Positions 38,360 through 49,000 of a stretch of DNA of 64,000 nucleotides are shown here, piece by piece. Origin of the DNA: Variovorax paradoxus (GTDB lineage Bacteria; Pseudomonadota; Gammaproteobacteria; Burkholderiales; Burkholderiaceae_C); assembly GCF_009498455.1 (NCBI RefSeq), contig NZ_CP045644.1, positions 1,891,001 through 1,955,000 of the forward strand. Direction: 5' to 3'. A model generated the notes under the pieces. The model made no database searches. It was not told the DNA's origin and worked only from the letters and a program-made list of their open reading frames with translations. Within the stretch, counting starts at the first letter, position 1. Every line of letters starts with the position of its first letter. A program made the translations under genes and the position numbers.

Positions 38360-38710
38360 ATGCCTCAGAAGCTCAAGATCGCCGTGAAGCCCACCTTCAT
38401 CGCACCCGTGGTGATGCGTGTGCCCGGTGACGGCCAGGTCGAGGAGGTGCGTTTCGACGCCGTCTTCAAGCGCCTGTCCAAGACCGACAACGAAACGCTG
38501 CAGGCGCGGCTAGACGCGCGCAGCCTCACCGACCGCGAACTGCTCGACATGGTGCTGGCCGACTGGAAGGGCCTGGAGGGCGAAGACAACGCGCCCTTCA
38601 TCTGCACGCCCGACAACCGCGCCGCGGCGGCCGAGGACTGGCCGACCTTCGAGGCGGCCATTGCCTACAGCTACTTCGAGCACGCGTACCCGGCCGCAGC
38701 AAAAAACTGA
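38360..38710 (+). CDS. Tail assembly chaperone, upstream (gpG-like) part
   Basis: The 116-residue product follows the tail tube gene and precedes the tape measure, the place of lambda gpG. Its last sense codons are GCA AAA AAC before TGA, an in-frame slippery heptamer at 38701-38707. A -1 slip there runs into the DUF1799 frame, giving a protein of about 239 residues, as in lambda G/GT. Confidence 0.85.
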   Translation: MPQKLKIAVKPTFIAPVVMRVPGDGQVEEVRFDAVFKRLSKTDNETLQARLDARSLTDRELLDMVLADWKGLEGEDNAPFICTPDNRAAAAEDWPTFEAAIAYSYFEHAYPAAAKN

Positions 38711-38727
38711 GGGGCGCCGCGCGCTTC

Positions 38728-39078
38728 GTGCTCGGAGTCGCGCATCGCGTCCATGACGAGCTGGACGACGATCTCCGAAGCCAGTGCGCGTCGCTCGGTC
38801 TCGACCCGAGAAAGCTCGTCTCCTCGATGGCGAACGGGGACGGCCCGCCGCCTTTCGAGCTGTGGCCGGAACACCAGGAAGCCTTCGAGGTGTTCCACGC
38901 CTGCCGCACGCAATGGCGCGTGGTCGCCGGTGCGGCAGGCGCGTGGTTCCAGGGGCTCGACTTCGGTGCGGTCGACGTGGCGATGCGGCGCCTGGGCATT
39001 CCGCGTGCGCGTCAGCGTGAAGTGTTTCTGCAGTTGCAGGTGATGGAAGACGAAGGCATTGCGGTGCTGAACGTCTAG
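38728..39078 (+). CDS. DUF1799 protein, probable frameshift-expressed (gpT-like) part of the tail chaperone
   Basis: The 116-residue DUF1799-type product (PPPFELWPEHQEAFEVFHAC, TQWRVVAG) has no ATG and no ribosome site; GTG 38728 is only the first possible start. Its frame is open from the slippery site at 38701-38707, so it is most likely made as a -1 extension of the gene before it. It ends 89 bp before the tape measure gene. Confidence 0.8.
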   Translation: MLGVAHRVHDELDDDLRSQCASLGLDPRKLVSSMANGDGPPPFELWPEHQEAFEVFHACRTQWRVVAGAAGAWFQGLDFGAVDVAMRRLGIPRARQREVFLQLQVMEDEGIAVLNV

Positions 39079-39111
39079 CAACAGCGCGGGCCGACGGCCA
39101 TCGAAGGAGCA

Positions 39112-39145
39112 AGGGGCCGGCAGATGTCGGCCTTATTTTTTCTTT
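39112..39145 (+). terminator. Terminator-like hairpin, copy 2 of the repeated element
   Basis: GGCCGGC-AGAT-GTCGGCC (39115-39132) followed by TTATTTTTTCTTT. One base differs from copy 1 and keeps the stem through a G-T pair. It stands before the tape measure gene and may lower its expression relative to the tube gene. Confidence 0.75.
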
Positions 39146-39167
39146 CTCTCAAACGGACCATACAGAC

Positions 39168-41384
39168 ATGGCTGCTGAACAAAAAACTGGAATCCTTGCA
39201 AACACTTTGACAAAAGAAGTGCCTGCGGCCACGCAAGCGCTGAAGGAGTTCACTAGCGCCGCCGGTGCCGCGAATGTGGCAATGGCGACACTTCGGCGCG
39301 AACCACGTGTCGAGCTCGCCGTGAAGGCCGCGCGCTACGTGGGCGAAGCCGCCGTTGACGGTGCGAGAGAAGGCGCTTCGTATTCGCGAGCGAAGACGTC
39401 GAGCGGGAACTATGCCGCCGTGACGAACGACCAGCTGCGAAGAATGGAAGTCGAGATCGCAGGCAGTACCGGCGGATCGCGCGCAAAAGCGGCGGAGGCC
39501 TTGAGCAGCCTGGTGGCTTCGGGCCAGGTACAAGGCCACGTCTTGCAGCAGGCGGCCACCGCGGTCGTTCAGATGAACCGGGTGTCGGGCGTCTCGATCA
39601 AGGACGCCGTGGAGAATTTTGCCAAGCTGGCGGACGAGCCCCTGAAAGCTTCCGAGGAGCTCAACAAGAAACGCAACTACTTCACCCCGGACGTCAGAAA
39701 GCGAGTGAGTGACTTCGAGGGTAAAGGCCAGAAGGAAGCCGCTGCCGCCGTCGCTCAGAACGCCTTCGGTGTCGCGATAGACCAGCGAGCGCGGCAGGAG
39801 ATCGAGAACATGACGTTCTTCGATCGCGGGTTTCTGCATCTTCGCGAACTTCGCGATCGGCCGAAGGACATCGTGCGCAACGTCGGACGCGGCACCACGT
39901 TGCAGGAGGACTATGAAAGAGCCTCGACGAAGCGCGACAACCGGCTTCGCCGCGATGGCGGCGAAGGCACCCCAATGGCCGAAACGGAAGGAGGAGCCGC
40001 AGTCGGATTTTTGCGGCGACCTGCATCGCCGATATGGAACCGAGACAGTGAAAACCTGAGAGAGCAGCGGGTGCTAGACGCCCGGCTGGCGGCATTGCAA
40101 GGAGAGCGTGCAAGCAGCAGCAAGGCTGCAGCTGACGCAACGCTGGAGGCGAAAGATGCGCTCGCTCAGGACAAGGAGACAAGTGATGTCGCTCGAAAGG
40201 TCGTGGCTCTCCTAGGCAGCAAGGCGCCGGCTCCGTCGGTCTCAACAGCGGGAGCATCGGCCCGCAAGGCGCCTGCGGCCCGTAGTGCAAGCGCCGGCAT
40301 CCTGCATGCTGAGGGTGAGGGATTGCGCCCGTGCATCGAAGTTGTGTGCGGCTGCAAGGCAGGCGCAACGGACCAAGCAAAGCAAGGCGCGCAAAAGGCC
40401 GCGACAAGCGAAACCGCGAAGCGCGCGTCCATCGACCCGGAACAAGCGCGGCAAGCGGCTCTGGTCGAAAGCATGCGCAAGGCCACCTCCGGCGTTCTCG
40501 ATCAGACGACCGCACTGGACGCGCAGAACACCGCGCACGGAAAAACCAAGTCGGCGCTGAAGGAACTGAACATCGCTCAACTGGAGCGCCAGTACCAGGA
40601 CCTGGACAACACCGAGCAAGTCATTCCTGGCTACCTGGAGGTACTGGGTGCGCGCATCGAAGCCGAGAAAGAACTGCTGAAGGTCACCCGAAACAGTGAA
40701 GGTATCGAGGCAGCCGACAAGGAAAAGACCAAGCGGGATGCGAAGGCCACCAAGATGTCCGACGACATCGGCGGTGCGTTCCGGGAAGGTTTCACGGGCT
40801 TTCTTCAGGGCGACGACAAGGCCTTCGACAAGATGGGCGAGTCGCTCAAGAAGAAGATCGTTTCGTCGATCGCCGACGCGCTCTACGACACATCGCTGAA
40901 GCCAGCCGTCGAGGCATTTTCCGGATGGTTCTCGGGCCTGTTCAAGGGAGGGTCTTCGGGTGGTGGCGCGTCTGCAGGCGGAAGCTCCGGCGATAACTGG
41001 TTGGGCAGCCTCGTGAACGGCGTGATGAAGTTCTTCGTCACGAGCGCCAACGGCAACGTCTTCTCCTCCCCCGGCCTGCACACCTACGCCAACAGCGTGG
41101 TCGGCAAGCCCACCTTCTTTCCCTTCGCCAACGGCATCGGCCTCATGGGCGAGGCCGGGCCCGAAGCCATCATGCCGCTGCGTCGCGGCTCCGACGGACG
41201 GCTGGGCGTCAGTGCCCAAGGTTCGGGTTCAGGTGGTGCCCTGCACTACGCACCCTCCACCGTCTTCCACATCGATTCGAGGTCCGATCGCGGCGCCGTG
41301 ATGGCCGATCTGGACCGTGCGCTTCAAGCAAACAACCAAGGCCAAATGGAACAACTCAAGCGTATGCGGGTGGTGCCCCAATGA
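39168..41384 (+). CDS. Tail length tape measure protein
   Basis: The 738-residue protein is helical and Ala/Lys/Glu-rich, and ends with the lambda-type signature GEAGPEAIMPLRRGSDGRLG. A hydrophobic segment (AFSGWFSGLFKGGSSGGG, LVNGVMKFFV) lies near 580-620. The family rule of about 0.15 nm per residue predicts a tail of roughly 110 nm. An odd Cys-containing stretch (RPCIEVVCGCKAG, near residues 387-399) interrupts the helical part. Confidence 0.85.
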   Translation: MAAEQKTGILANTLTKEVPAATQALKEFTSAAGAANVAMATLRREPRVELAVKAARYVGEAAVDGAREGASYSRAKTSSGNYAAVTNDQLRRMEVEIAGSTGGSRAKAAEALSSLVASGQVQGHVLQQAATAVVQMNRVSGVSIKDAVENFAKLADEPLKASEELNKKRNYFTPDVRKRVSDFEGKGQKEAAAAVAQNAFGVAIDQRARQEIENMTFFDRGFLHLRELRDRPKDIVRNVGRGTTLQEDYERASTKRDNRLRRDGGEGTPMAETEGGAAVGFLRRPASPIWNRDSENLREQRVLDARLAALQGERASSSKAAADATLEAKDALAQDKETSDVARKVVALLGSKAPAPSVSTAGASARKAPAARSASAGILHAEGEGLRPCIEVVCGCKAGATDQAKQGAQKAATSETAKRASIDPEQARQAALVESMRKATSGVLDQTTALDAQNTAHGKTKSALKELNIAQLERQYQDLDNTEQVIPGYLEVLGARIEAEKELLKVTRNSEGIEAADKEKTKRDAKATKMSDDIGGAFREGFTGFLQGDDKAFDKMGESLKKKIVSSIADALYDTSLKPAVEAFSGWFSGLFKGGSSGGGASAGGSSGDNWLGSLVNGVMKFFVTSANGNVFSSPGLHTYANSVVGKPTFFPFANGIGLMGEAGPEAIMPLRRGSDGRLGVSAQGSGSGGALHYAPSTVFHIDSRSDRGAVMADLDRALQANNQGQMEQLKRMRVVPQ

Positions 41385-42004
41385 GCATCATCACCTTGCC
41401 CCTCACCTTGCCTGTCAAGCGACAGGACTTCGGCATCCAGACCTTCGACCTGAGCTTCAGCAGTGGCGACACCGGCTCGTCGCAGGTCGCCGTGCTGGCA
41501 CCGCCGCGCCGCACCTGTGCGCTCGTGAGCGAAGAGCGCATCCCACTGATGAACGAGGCCGCGATGTGGCGCAGCCTGGTGCATGCGCTGCGCGGCCAGG
41601 TCAACGTGCTCGCGGTCAGCGACATGTTGCAGCCGGCCCCGCGCGGTAGCGCGCGGGGCACATGGACGGCGCTGGCCGCTGCTGCGGGCGCGTCGTCGCT
41701 GTCGATCCAGATGGGTGCGGCCCAGACCGGCAAGACCCTGCTGCAGGGCGACTGGATCGGCGTCAACCAGGGGTCGATCCATCGGCAGTTGTTGCACGTG
41801 CAGTCCGATGCCGTGGCGAACGCGTCGGGGCTGATCGTGGTGTCCGTCGAGCCGGTGTTGCGCGTGGCTGTGGCCGCCGGAAGTGCCGTGGTCTGGGACC
41901 GCCCGACCTGCCTCATGCGCAAGGTCGATGCCAAGAACAACTGGTCGTCGGAGTCGCGCACGCAGGGCGGCTTCAGCCTCGATCTCATGGAGTCCTGGGA
42001 ATGA
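41381..42004 (+). CDS. Minor/distal tail protein
   Basis: The 207-residue product (MSIITLPLTLPVKRQDFGIQ) follows the tape measure gene with a 4-bp overlap, the place of distal tail proteins in siphophages. It is beta-rich with no enzymatic motif. Assignment is by gene order. Confidence 0.65.
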   Translation: MSIITLPLTLPVKRQDFGIQTFDLSFSSGDTGSSQVAVLAPPRRTCALVSEERIPLMNEAAMWRSLVHALRGQVNVLAVSDMLQPAPRGSARGTWTALAAAAGASSLSIQMGAAQTGKTLLQGDWIGVNQGSIHRQLLHVQSDAVANASGLIVVSVEPVLRVAVAAGSAVVWDRPTCLMRKVDAKNNWSSESRTQGGFSLDLMESWE

Positions 42005-42624
42005 CAGTCACCACCAACAGCGGCTTTCAGGCCACTGCCAGCGCCGGCGCCTATGGCGAACTTGCACTGGTCGAACTGCAACTGCGCTCGGGCACGGCGC
42101 GCTTCACGAACTGGCCGCTCAGCGTCCAGGTCATGGGCGAGACCTGGCAGGGCGTGGGCAACCTCGGCTCCATCGGTGAGTTGCACGAGAGCGAAGACGG
42201 CGCGGCCGAGAAGCTCACGCTGACGCTCTCGCCGGTGGACATCGGCACGCGTGCGCTGGCGCTCGGCGATCCCTCCGACTACCAGGACCGCCGTGTGCGC
42301 GTGTGGATCGCGATGCTCGATGCCAACACGCTACAGATCACCGGCGCTCCCGTGCTGCGCTTCGTCGGCGTGATGGACCAGATGAAGATCGATCGCGATG
42401 GCAACAACGCCTCGATCAGCATGGACTGTCGCACCGCGAGCTACGACGTGCGCAGCAATCCCGCGGCGCTGCGCATGAACAACGCGCAGCACCTGGCGCG
42501 GCATCCGGGCGAGCTCGGCTTCTCCTACCTAACGGGTCTGATCGGCAATCCGTCGATCTGGGTCAGCAAGTGGCTGCAGGCCAATCTGCAGTACCGGCAA
42601 AGCCTGGGGGTGCACAGCAAATGA
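42001..42624 (+). CDS. Minor tail protein (baseplate hub region)
   Basis: The 207-residue product contains LVELQLRSGTARFTNWPLSV, TLTLSPVDIGTRALAL and VWIAMLDANTLQITG, a pattern seen in tail proteins that precede the peptidase and J genes of Mu-like siphophages. It overlaps both neighbours by 4 bp. Confidence 0.65.
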   Translation: MTVTTNSGFQATASAGAYGELALVELQLRSGTARFTNWPLSVQVMGETWQGVGNLGSIGELHESEDGAAEKLTLTLSPVDIGTRALALGDPSDYQDRRVRVWIAMLDANTLQITGAPVLRFVGVMDQMKIDRDGNNASISMDCRTASYDVRSNPAALRMNNAQHLARHPGELGFSYLTGLIGNPSIWVSKWLQANLQYRQSLGVHSK

Positions 42625-43037
42625 GCATCGACCTGGACGCCTTCATCGACGCGCGACGCCACACGGGCTTCGCCTATTTCAGACACGACTGCGCAAGCAT
42701 TGCCGCGGACTGGGTGCTCGAGCAGCGCGGCGCGGACCCGCTCGAGGCGCTGCGTGCGCCGGGCGGTGCATTGGCGCCCCAGAGGCTGCTGACGGCGCTG
42801 CGGCATGTGCGTGCCTCGGGCGGCTTCGAGGCTGCGGCCTCCGCCCTCCTGGGGACTCCACAGCCGGGCCGCATGGCGCAACGCGGCGACGTCGTGCTGG
42901 CTCGCAGCGGCCGGCGCATCGGCCGCGTTTCTGGCTACAGCTTCGGTATCTGCACGGGCTCGCACATCGTGGCTCCCGGCACCGACCGATTGATTTTTCT
43001 TCCAATGACCGAGGGGGTGGCCGCATGGCGCATTTGA
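42621..43037 (+). CDS. DUF6950/NlpC-P60-like tail protein
   Basis: The 138-residue product has FRHDCASIAADWVLEQRG, a Cys-centred motif like the nucleophile region of NlpC/P60 folds, and a later His (GSHIVAPG). In related tails this gene encodes a small cell-wall peptidase-like protein at the tip. It overlaps the J-like gene by 13 bp. Confidence 0.7.
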   Translation: MSIDLDAFIDARRHTGFAYFRHDCASIAADWVLEQRGADPLEALRAPGGALAPQRLLTALRHVRASGGFEAAASALLGTPQPGRMAQRGDVVLARSGRRIGRVSGYSFGICTGSHIVAPGTDRLIFLPMTEGVAAWRI

Positions 43038-46000
43038 TTCGACGGTTCTCCGTCCTGTTTGGTCTTCTTTGCTTTGCGGCGGTAGCGCATGCGGAGCCGA
43101 CGTCCATCATCGGCGGGATCATTTCCGCCATCACGAGCTATGGAGCGGCAGTCGCTGCAGTCGTTTCGATCGTGAGTTCGGCCTACGCCTCATCGCAAGC
43201 CAAGAAGAAGGCGCGCCAGGCCGCGGCCCGCAAGTTCGCCGAAGACGTTGCCAACCTGCGCGACCGCACCGCCACGCTGGTCAGTTCGGAAGCCCCCTGG
43301 TCGACGGTCTACGGCGCACCTGCACGCGTGGGGGGCGCCATCGTTGCGGTGCTCGACAGCGGTGCGATGGCCCATTTCAAGCACATCGTGATCGTCTTCG
43401 CGGCGCACGAGTGCGAGGCCATCGACGAGATCTTCATCGACGGTACGTCGGTGGGACGACCCAATGCGGCCGGCTGGACCGACGGCTCCGAGTTCCAGAT
43501 GCCGCCGCTGTTCAGCGGGTGGCCTTCGGAAGGCCCGTCGGTGAACGTGCAGTTTCACACCTCGCCCGGTGGCGTGGACACGGCCGATGGCTTCCTTCGC
43601 GCCAGTCTCCACGAGACCTTCCCCGACGTCGACTTCTGGACCGAACAGCACAAGCTCAGCGGCTGCACCTATGCAGTCGTCACGCTCAATCTGCTGTTCG
43701 ACCGTTTCCAGGGCGGCATTCCCGAGATCACGGCCAGGATTCGCGGCAAGAAGGTGAACGATCCGCGCACCGGCCAGACCGTCTATTCGCGCAACCCGGC
43801 GCTGTGCCTGGCCGACTTCCTGCGCTCGGAGTCGGGGTACCTCGCGGCGCCTGACCAGATCGACGAGAACGCACTCATCGCTGCCGCCAACGCCTGCGAC
43901 CAGCAGGCCTACACCGCCACCCAAGCAAGCGACGCCCTGAACTACGGCAACTCGCGCGCGCTGTACGTCTGCGACGGCATGTTCCGCTCCGACCAGGACC
44001 GCGAATCGACCCGCCAGCAGATCGAAGATGCAATGGCCGGCTTCAGCCTGGAGTCGGGCGGCGTCTGGCGCGTCCAGGCCGGTGCATGGAGCACGCCGGT
44101 GCTCAACCTCGACGACGACGACATGCTGGCGCCCACGGCGGTGGCCCAGACCGCCCATCCTGGTACGAGCCGATTCAACGGCATGCGCGGCACGTATGTC
44201 AACGCGGCGCGCAATGGCGTCAGCGAAGACTTCTCGCCCTACCAGAACGCGAACTTCCGCGCGCTCGATGCGAAGGACAAGCTCACCGACATGGCGCTGG
44301 CCTTCACGGCCTCGCACATGCGTTGTCACCAGATCGCCCGTGTGGTGGTCGAGCAGAGCCGAGGCGGCTTCGTGCTGCGCATCCATCCGAAGATGCTGGC
44401 CTGGCATCTGCAACCCGGCGATCGCATCGTGCTTTCGAGCGCGCTGTATGGCTTCACCAACAAGACCTTCCGCGTCACGGACTGGACCTACGCACGCAAC
44501 GCACCGCTGTCGCTGCTCGTGATCGAGGATGTGCCGGCGTACTACGACCTGGCCGACGAGGTGCTCGCCGACGCGGCGCCGAACACCAACCTGCCGAGCC
44601 CCTTCCTTCAACCGCAGGCACCGTTCGACTTCAAGGTGGAAAGCGGCCTGTCGCAAATGTCGGTGCAGGACGGCGGCATGGTGGCGCGTGCCCGCGTCTC
44701 ATGGGCGAAATCGAACGAGCTCAACATCCTGAAGAGCGGCGCTGTCGAGGTGCAATGGCGCTCGCTGGCACCGGTGAGCGACTGGCACTCGTCGCAACTG
44801 CCGGGCGATGCCACCGAGACCTTCCTGCTGGGCTTGTCGGTGCGCAGCCTCTATCAGGTGCGAGCGCGTTTCCGAACACCCTACGCATCAAGCCCGTGGG
44901 CCACGGCCGAGCACACGCTGGTCGGCAAGGGCGGTGTGCCTGGCGACGTGGCGGGGCTCGCGCTCGACGTGACCGACGCAGGCATCGTCGCCACCTGGGG
45001 GCAGCCGATCGGAATCGACCTGCTCGACTGGAGTACGACCCGCGTGCGCATCGGCGCCAGCTGGGAGCTGGCCGACGAGGTGTTCTCCGCCAAGGGCGTG
45101 GCGGCCAACCTCGGGTGGCTGCGCGCCGGCACCCAGCGCGTCTGGGCCTCGCACGGCAGCACGTCCAACCAATGGTCGGTGCCGGTCTCCGCGTCCATCG
45201 ACATTGCGCCGCCTGCGCAGCCACTCGTGAACGGCATCGTCTGGCGCAACGAGGTCGACCTGTCGTGGCAGGACTGCAAGACCATGCAGCCGATCGCGTA
45301 CTACGAGCTGCGCCGGGGCGCTACGCTCGAGACCTCTGAAGAGATCGGACGTACGGCAGAGCGGACCTTCGTTCGCACCGAAGCCACGGGCAGCTGGCGC
45401 TACTGGGTGCGCGCCGTGGACGCCGGTGGCAACGGCAGCGCGGCCGCGTACGTGCAGCTCACGGTGCTGCCCGGCATCGACGAGGCGCTGGAAGAGCTCG
45501 AGCAAGGCCTGAACGAAGCCGTCGACGAGCTCAAGGCCGTCGACCAGGCACAAGGCCAGGCGCTGACCAAGGAAGCGCAAGACCGTGCGCAGGCCCTGAG
45601 CGCCGAGGCGGCCGCGCGAGCGGCAGCCATCGCGGCAGAAACGGCCGCGCGCTCGGCGGCGTTGGTGTCCGAGGCCCAGCAGCGGGCGCAGCAGGTCACG
45701 CAGGTGACGAACGCGCTCACGGCAGAAGCCACCACCCGCGCCGCGGCCGACCAGGCCGAAATCACTGCACGTGTGGCGGCCGTCTCGCAGGAGGTGGCCG
45801 ACCGGAAGGCGGCAGTGACGGCCGAGGCCACGACGCGTGCCACCGCGATCACGGCCGAGCAGAGCGCGCGCGCCGCGGCGCTGCTCGCCGAAACCAATGC
45901 CCGCAAGGCCGCGATCACGGACGAGGCCACGGCACGGCAGACCGCCGACGAGTCGTTGTCATCACGCGTCACGACCCTGAACGCATCGTTGAGCATCGCG

Positions 46001-49000
46001 CAGGCTGCACTGCAGACCGAGGCCACGACGCGCGCCAGTGCCGATGCGGCCGAAGCGTCTGCACGGCAGCAGCTGGCCACGCAACTGCAGGCCGCCGATG
46101 CGACTCTGACCGCGGCCATCGGCAACGAAGCCTCGGCGCGCAGCGCGGCGGATGCGGCCGAGGCCCGCAGCCGCGAGTCGTTGACGGTCGCGCTGGTCGG
46201 CGCAACGGACCTCGCCGCCACCTTGGCCTACGTGGACGGCGCCTCGCTGGAGATCGGGTTTGCCGAGCAGAGCTACGGCGTCTGGCAGGCACCGGCGCTG
46301 GGGCAGGTGGGCAGCGGCCTGATCGCCGAAGAGCGCCAGGCCCGCGTGGCGGCCGATGCTGCAGAGGTAACGGCACGGGAGACGCTGCAGGCACAGCTCA
46401 CCGGCGGCTACGGCGGATCGGACCTGTCGCAGGTGGTCAGCGGCCTGATCTACCAAGAGCGCAGTGCACGCGCCACGAGCGACGAGGCATTGGCGCAGCA
46501 GATCACGCTGATCTCGGCAGGCGTGGGTGAGCAGTTCGACTACGCGAAGATCTGGTACTTCGATTCCGGTCTGGAAGCCTGGACGGGCAATGGCACGCCT
46601 TCTGTCGCGGCCGGGTGGATCCGCCCCGCCAACCATGCGACCGACCCCTTCGTCGTGTCGCCTGTGGGGATTGCCGCAAACGGCTCGACCTACGGCCAGA
46701 TCCGCATGCGCGTGCGCAAGATCGGTGTGCCTGCATGGGACGGCGCGCTGTCCTGGCGTGCGGCGAGCGACAGCGGCTTCGACGCGTCGCGGCGTGTGAC
46801 GATGACAGAGCCGACCTACGACGGCGCAGGCATCGGCATGGTCACGGTCAGCCCCGGGTGGGATGTGGCCATCGACCAGCTCCGCATCGAGCTGTCGGCG
46901 ACGCAGACGGCCACCGCGTACTTCGAGATCGACTGGGTCGCCATCGGACGCCCGTCGCCAGGCGCCTCGAACGCCGCGCTGCAGGCGGAAGTGGCCGCGC
47001 GTGCGAGCGCGGACGCTGCGCAGGTCACGGCGCGCGAGAACCTCGCCGCGCAGCTGCGCGGCGCCTACAGCGGCAACGACATCGGCGCGCTGAGCTCGGG
47101 CCTTCTCGCATCGGAGCGTGATGCACGGGTGAGCGCGGACAGCGCCGAGGTCACGGCGCGGCAGCAGCTCGCGGCCACTGTGGCCGGCAACAAGACGAAC
47201 GCGGATGCTGCGCTCGTGGCCGAGCAGACGGCGCGTGCCAACGCCGATGCCGCCGAGGTCACGGCCCGCCAGGCACTGGCCGCGACCGTTGCCGGAAACC
47301 TGTCCACCGTCAATGCTGCGATCAACGCCGAACAGAGCGCGCGTGCCACCGCAGACACGGCGGAAGTCACCGCGCGCGAATCGCTGGCCACGCAGGTGCG
47401 CGGTGCCTACATCGGCACGGACGTCGGTGCTGTCAGCTCGGGCCTGGTCTACAGCGAGCGCCAGGCACGCATCGCCGCCGACAACGCGGAGATCACGGCT
47501 CGCACGGCGCTGGCGGCAACGGTCGCGAGCAACAAGACCAGCGCCGACGCTGCGCTGGTGACCGAGCAGAGCGTGCGCGCCACCGCTGACACGGCCAATG
47601 CCAATGCGATCACCGCGTTGCAGGCGACAGTCACGGGCAACGCCACGGCCGGGTCCGCCGCGCTGCAGAACGAGGCTGTGGCGCGTGCGCAAGCGGACAG
47701 TGCAGAGGCGATCCAGCGGCAGGGCCTTTCCGTGGCGCTCACGGGCGTTCCCGACACCTCGGGCAGCCTGGACACGGTGATCGGTGCGTCGCTGGTCAAC
47801 GACTTCGTGGGCAATGCCTTCGAAGTCTGGGAGAAGCCGACGGGACCGACACTCGCCAGTGGGCTGATCTACGAGGAGCGCCAGGCGCGCATCACGGCGG
47901 ATGCGGCCGAAGTGTCTGCTCGTCAGGCGCTGGAGGCGGTGGTCAATACCAACAAGGCAGATGCCGCCGCGGCCGTGACGGCGGAGCAGAGTGCCCGCGT
48001 CACGGCGGACACGGCGAATGCCAACGCGATCACTGCGCTGTCGGCCACCGTCAACCACACCACGAACGGCCTGCCGAGCAAGGCCAGCAACACGGCCCTG
48101 ACCGCGTTGACGACGCGCGTCACGAATGCAGAGGGCCTGATCACGTCGCAGGGCGATGCGATCACCAGCATCAACAGTGGATTGGAACTGGGGCGCGCCG
48201 ATTCGCAGGCGAGTTTGACGGCGGACGAGAGCCTGGCGAATGCGACGGCATGGCGCAGTCACTACGGCACCAACCTGGCGACGTACTTCGTCACGACGAC
48301 GACCGGCAAGGTTGCCACGACGGTGTGCCGTTCGCCTTTGGGGGGGGCGAACTTCTGGAACTACTCGAAGAGCAAGGTGGTGATCGACCAAGCGCGAACC
48401 TACCGCCTCACGGCATGGGTTCGACGCGCGGATGCCAACGGCACGCACTACTGGACGTGGTGGCGCAACACGTTGGGCAACTATGGCAACAGCGGCATCG
48501 CGATCGGCAGCCTGCCCAACAACGTCTGGACCCAGATCTCGCTGGACCTGCTCGGCAGCGCCTTTGGCGATACGTCGGTCAGTCCCGGCTTTGCCCTGAA
48601 CCACACAGGTGGCACGACGGGCTACTCGGAGATCCAGGGGTTCCGCTTCGAGGATGTCACGGACAGCCTGCGGATCACCAAGGCGGAGACCACGAAGGCG
48701 GACGCCACTGCGGTCAATGCGCTCACGACGCGTGTGACGAGCGCTGAAGGCGCGATCACGAGCCAGGCGACGGCGCTGAGCAATGTGACGGCCAAGGTCA
48801 ATGGGAACACTGCGTCGATCACCGCGACGTCGAGTGCGCTCGCGACGCTCGACGGCAAGGTCAAGTCGACGTGGAAGCTCAACGTCACGGCCGGAAACAG
48901 GGTCTCCGGGATCTTGCTCGACGCCGACAACACTGAGAGCAAGATGGTCGTGCTCGTCGACAAGTTCGCGATCGCCCAGACCGCGACGGGCGGAGAGACC

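Noticed and set aside
45560..48050. CRISPR-like periodic repeats
   Set aside because: The periodicity is that of coiled-coil codons within one open frame; units vary in length and there are no unique spacers of constant size.
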